Assembly (NCBI GenBank): GCA_905221605.1
Contig: CAJNDS010001156.1
Location: 1 to 31,518, forward strand
From: Symbiodinium natans
Taxonomy: Eukaryota > Sar > Dinophyceae > Suessiales > Symbiodiniaceae
Length of the DNA stretch: 31,518 bases
Direction of reading: 5' to 3'
This document shows, piece after piece, positions 29,280-31,518 of the stretch. How positions within the stretch are numbered: position 1 is the first letter of the stretch; every line of letters starts with the position of its first letter. The translations under genes and the position numbers were made by a program. The notes beneath the pieces were generated by a model that made no database searches, was not told where the DNA came from, and was given only the letters and a program-made list of their open reading frames with translations.

Positions 29280-30538
29280 CTACTCTACTTGTCCTTGCAC
29301 TGCGGGCTACTTGGGTTGGGCCATGCGTATCTTGGATACTGCCTGTGGAGATCAACACCATCCCCTGCTGCACTGCGTTATTGCCGCAGGCTAGCCTCAA
29401 GAAGGTTGGAGCAATCAAGACCACGGGACTCTTGCGCAATGGAAGGAGGCGTGTGCTTGAAGACGAGGGCGGCGTCGGCGAAGTAGAATCTTACAAGAAC
29501 TGACTTCCGGGATTAGTGCATCACTTACTGATCGCTAGCCAGGCAGCGCTCGGCTAACGGTCTTAGCGGCTGCTTGCCCAGGACTTCGGCAAACGTGCCT
29601 CACATTTACTAGGCGGGGCACTGTCTCAGGGACGCATCACGGAGATTTGCCACAGTGAAGCGCTAACTTTGGTCCAAATAACGACGCGGCAAGGCTTCGC
29701 TCAAGAGACCGTTGGCCAATGGCTCCCGACGAAGCATGTTCTCCACTACGGCGGCAATGGGTCCTCGATGTTGCAGCAAATATTCCACATACCGAATATA
29801 TGGTCAGCAACGGGTCTAAGTCCGCACCGCTGCACCAAAAATGAAGCTGAGGCTGCAACGCTTCAACGTGATGCTGGTAAGCTGCAACAAAATTGTTCTA
29901 CCGAAGATGACCTCCATGTTGCGAGGGATTACCTCGGCGGGCGCACGCTCCTACAAATATCTCTTACTGTGGAAGCATTCCGTATACTCGCGCGCTCAAC
30001 GTTTCAGCCGGAAAGCGTCAACAGGTAGAAGATGGCAAAGGCGCGTTCTAAGCTGAGAGCCGAAAGCTTCCATGTAAGGTAGTTCTACCTGGAATCAAAA
30101 ACTGGTCGTAGAGTTGCTACGGAGCTGGCTCTTGGCAGGTTCCGGTCAGAGAAGGCAGAAGCCGCGCCAGAGTGAAACATCCTGTTGTTCAACATGGTCT
30201 GCTGCTATCCAACAGGCAACGTCAAGCGCGTCATCGTCAACAGCTCGCTATGCACGAACACCTTTTTCTTTGGATAGTTTGGGGCTCTGTTTTGAAAATT
30301 TGCACCGACAGGGTCTACAAACCTGTCTATAGCTGCCATACACCCTGCCTTCGCGTGACATACGAAGTGGCCGAGGACAGCTCCGTGAATCTCGGCTGCG
30401 CCAGCGCTATGCCCTCTACAAACTCAAGACTACGCCACATATGGTCGCTTAATGACGGACCTCACTCCAAGCAATCAGTCGAGGACCTCCATGGAGGCGG
30501 TACTACAGTGACTCGTCGCATCGCGCACGCTGCCACCT
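29280..30538. other. Spacer without a convincing gene
   Basis: Several open frames of 60-140 codons occur on the + strand (for example about 29,669-30,028 and 30,172-30,597), but they lack ATG starts, recognisable motifs or clear splice chaining. Confidence 0.5.
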
Positions 30539-30762
30539 TCACAGATGGTGTTCCTGGTCCGGGCGGTGCAGAATTGGAAGGAGGTGTAGCAGCCTAGCCC
30601 TTCTATCTGCTATTGATAGGTTCGACTGCACGAGCTTGCCCTTACCGAATCCTTTGCCCTTCCCTTTGCCTTTGCCCTTATCCTCACCTTTACCCTTTTG
30701 GTAAGTGGTGAAAAGGGCTGTTTTGGCTGCATAGGCTAGCTGTGTGGCTTCAGCACACAGGC
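30539..30762 (-). pseudogene. Gly-Lys-rich fragment, gag-like
   Basis: Starting after an AG|G acceptor (30,763), the minus strand reads AEATQLAYAAKTALFTTYQK followed by a KGKGEDKGKGKGKGKGFGKG tract and QSNLSIADRR, ending TGA at 30,539. Helical Ala-rich sequence followed by a GK tract resembles the gag region of dinoflagellate copia-type elements as I recall them. No zinc knuckle or polymerase follows, so it is probably a fragment. Confidence 0.35.
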
Positions 30763-30784
30763 CTACCTACGTGCGCTTGCACTG

Positions 30785-31518
30785 AGCGCATGCCTTCCAA
30801 ACCCTACACCTGAACCCTCGACATCACGGTCTCGCGTCAGCAACGATGCAATGAGCTGGCTGTCGTCAGATTCTTTCTCATGACTCTGCGTTCTGAGCTC
30901 ACGTACACGCAGCTCCCGCGAGCATGCCTTCCAAACCCTAAACCTGAAGCCTGACATCATGGTCTTGTTTCAGCAATGATGCAATAATCTGGCGGTTGCC
31001 CGGTCGGATGCCTTCCAAACCCTAAACCGAAACCCTGGACATCACGGTCTTGCATCAGCAATAATCTGGCAGTTGCCAGGTCCCGCCTACACGCAGCTCC
31101 CACGAGCGTGCCTTCCAAACCCTAAACCTAGAGCCTGGCATCACGGTCTTGCCTCAGCAATGATGCAATAATCTGGCTGCTGCCCGGTCGCATGCCTTCC
31201 AAACCCTAAACCTCAAGCCTGACATCATGGTCTTGCCTCAGCAATGATGCAATAATCTGGCTGTTGTCAGGTCGCATGTCTCTTGCGTCAGCAACGATGC
31301 AATAATCTGGCTGTCGTCAGGTCCTTTCTCATGGCTCGTTCTGAGCTCACCTACACGCAGCTCCCGCAATCTGGCTGTTGCCCGGTCGGATGCCTTACAA
31401 ACCTACTCCAAACCCTAAACCTAAAGCCTGACATCATGGTCTTGTTTCAGCAAGGATGCAATAATCTGGCTGTTGCCCGGTCGGATGCCTTACAGACCCT
31501 AAACCGAGACTCTAGACA
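30785..31518. repeat. Satellite-like tandem array with CCCTAAA core
   Basis: GCCTTCCAAACCCTAAACC-type segments recur at about 30,791, 30,924, 31,010, 31,111, 31,193, 31,391 and 31,488. Each is followed by ACATCAYGGTCTTG, CAGCAATGATGCAATAATCT and GGTCG/GGTCC blocks. Unit length varies from about 80 to 200 bp because sub-blocks are lost or gained. The array runs off the window end. Confidence 0.92.

Overview
The window looks like nuclear DNA of a dinoflagellate, most likely a Symbiodiniaceae-type genome. The evidence is short GT-AG introns whose acceptors are nearly always followed by G (AG|G), some candidate GC and GA donors, telomere-like TTTAGGG motifs scattered throughout, very long microsatellites, an 88-nt poly-C run, and two 12-13 nt matches to the 3' end of the dinoflagellate spliced leader. 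No bacterial-type operon, rRNA or tRNA was recognised.

Region 1 (1-14,000) is repeat-rich and mostly non-coding. It holds short candidate exons on the minus strand. The best set (3358-6403) chains into a glycosyltransferase-like protein whose introns carry the telomere-like arrays. A second candidate chain ends at 187-669. A possible LTR-retroelement remnant lies at 8300-9664. Several + strand exon candidates are weak.

Region 2 (14,008-15,054) holds 198-211 bp tandem repeats and then an inverted, intron-containing fragment of the helicase gene found in region 3.

Region 3 (15,165-27,132, minus strand) is the main content: about 12 kb of coding sequence, readable as one giant gene with six inferred introns and about five frameshifts. 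In order from its N-terminus it encodes a papain/OTU-like Cys-His segment, a PD-(D/E)XK (RecB/Cas4-like) nuclease, an F-box-like plus SPRY-like unit, a cysteine-rich zinc module, a second F-box/SPRY-like unit, a second zinc module with a long linker, an SF3/D5-like helicase, a palm-like segment with the three motifs of family-A/TV-Pol-type DNA polymerases, an OTU-like protease candidate, a C2H2 finger, and a DDE-type transposase ending in a basic tail. One uninterrupted 925-codon frame spans helicase C-terminus to transposase N-terminus, so those domains are truly fused. I read this as a decayed copy of a large, self-replicating-type DNA transposon or virus-derived element.

Region 4 (27,140-31,518) holds a 494-bp tandem duplication, one complete Arg-rich minus-strand ORF, a Gly-Lys-rich minus-strand fragment, and a terminal satellite with embedded CCCTAAA motifs.

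All family assignments were made by eye from motifs. Exon boundaries come from frame continuity and splice-site patterns, not transcripts.
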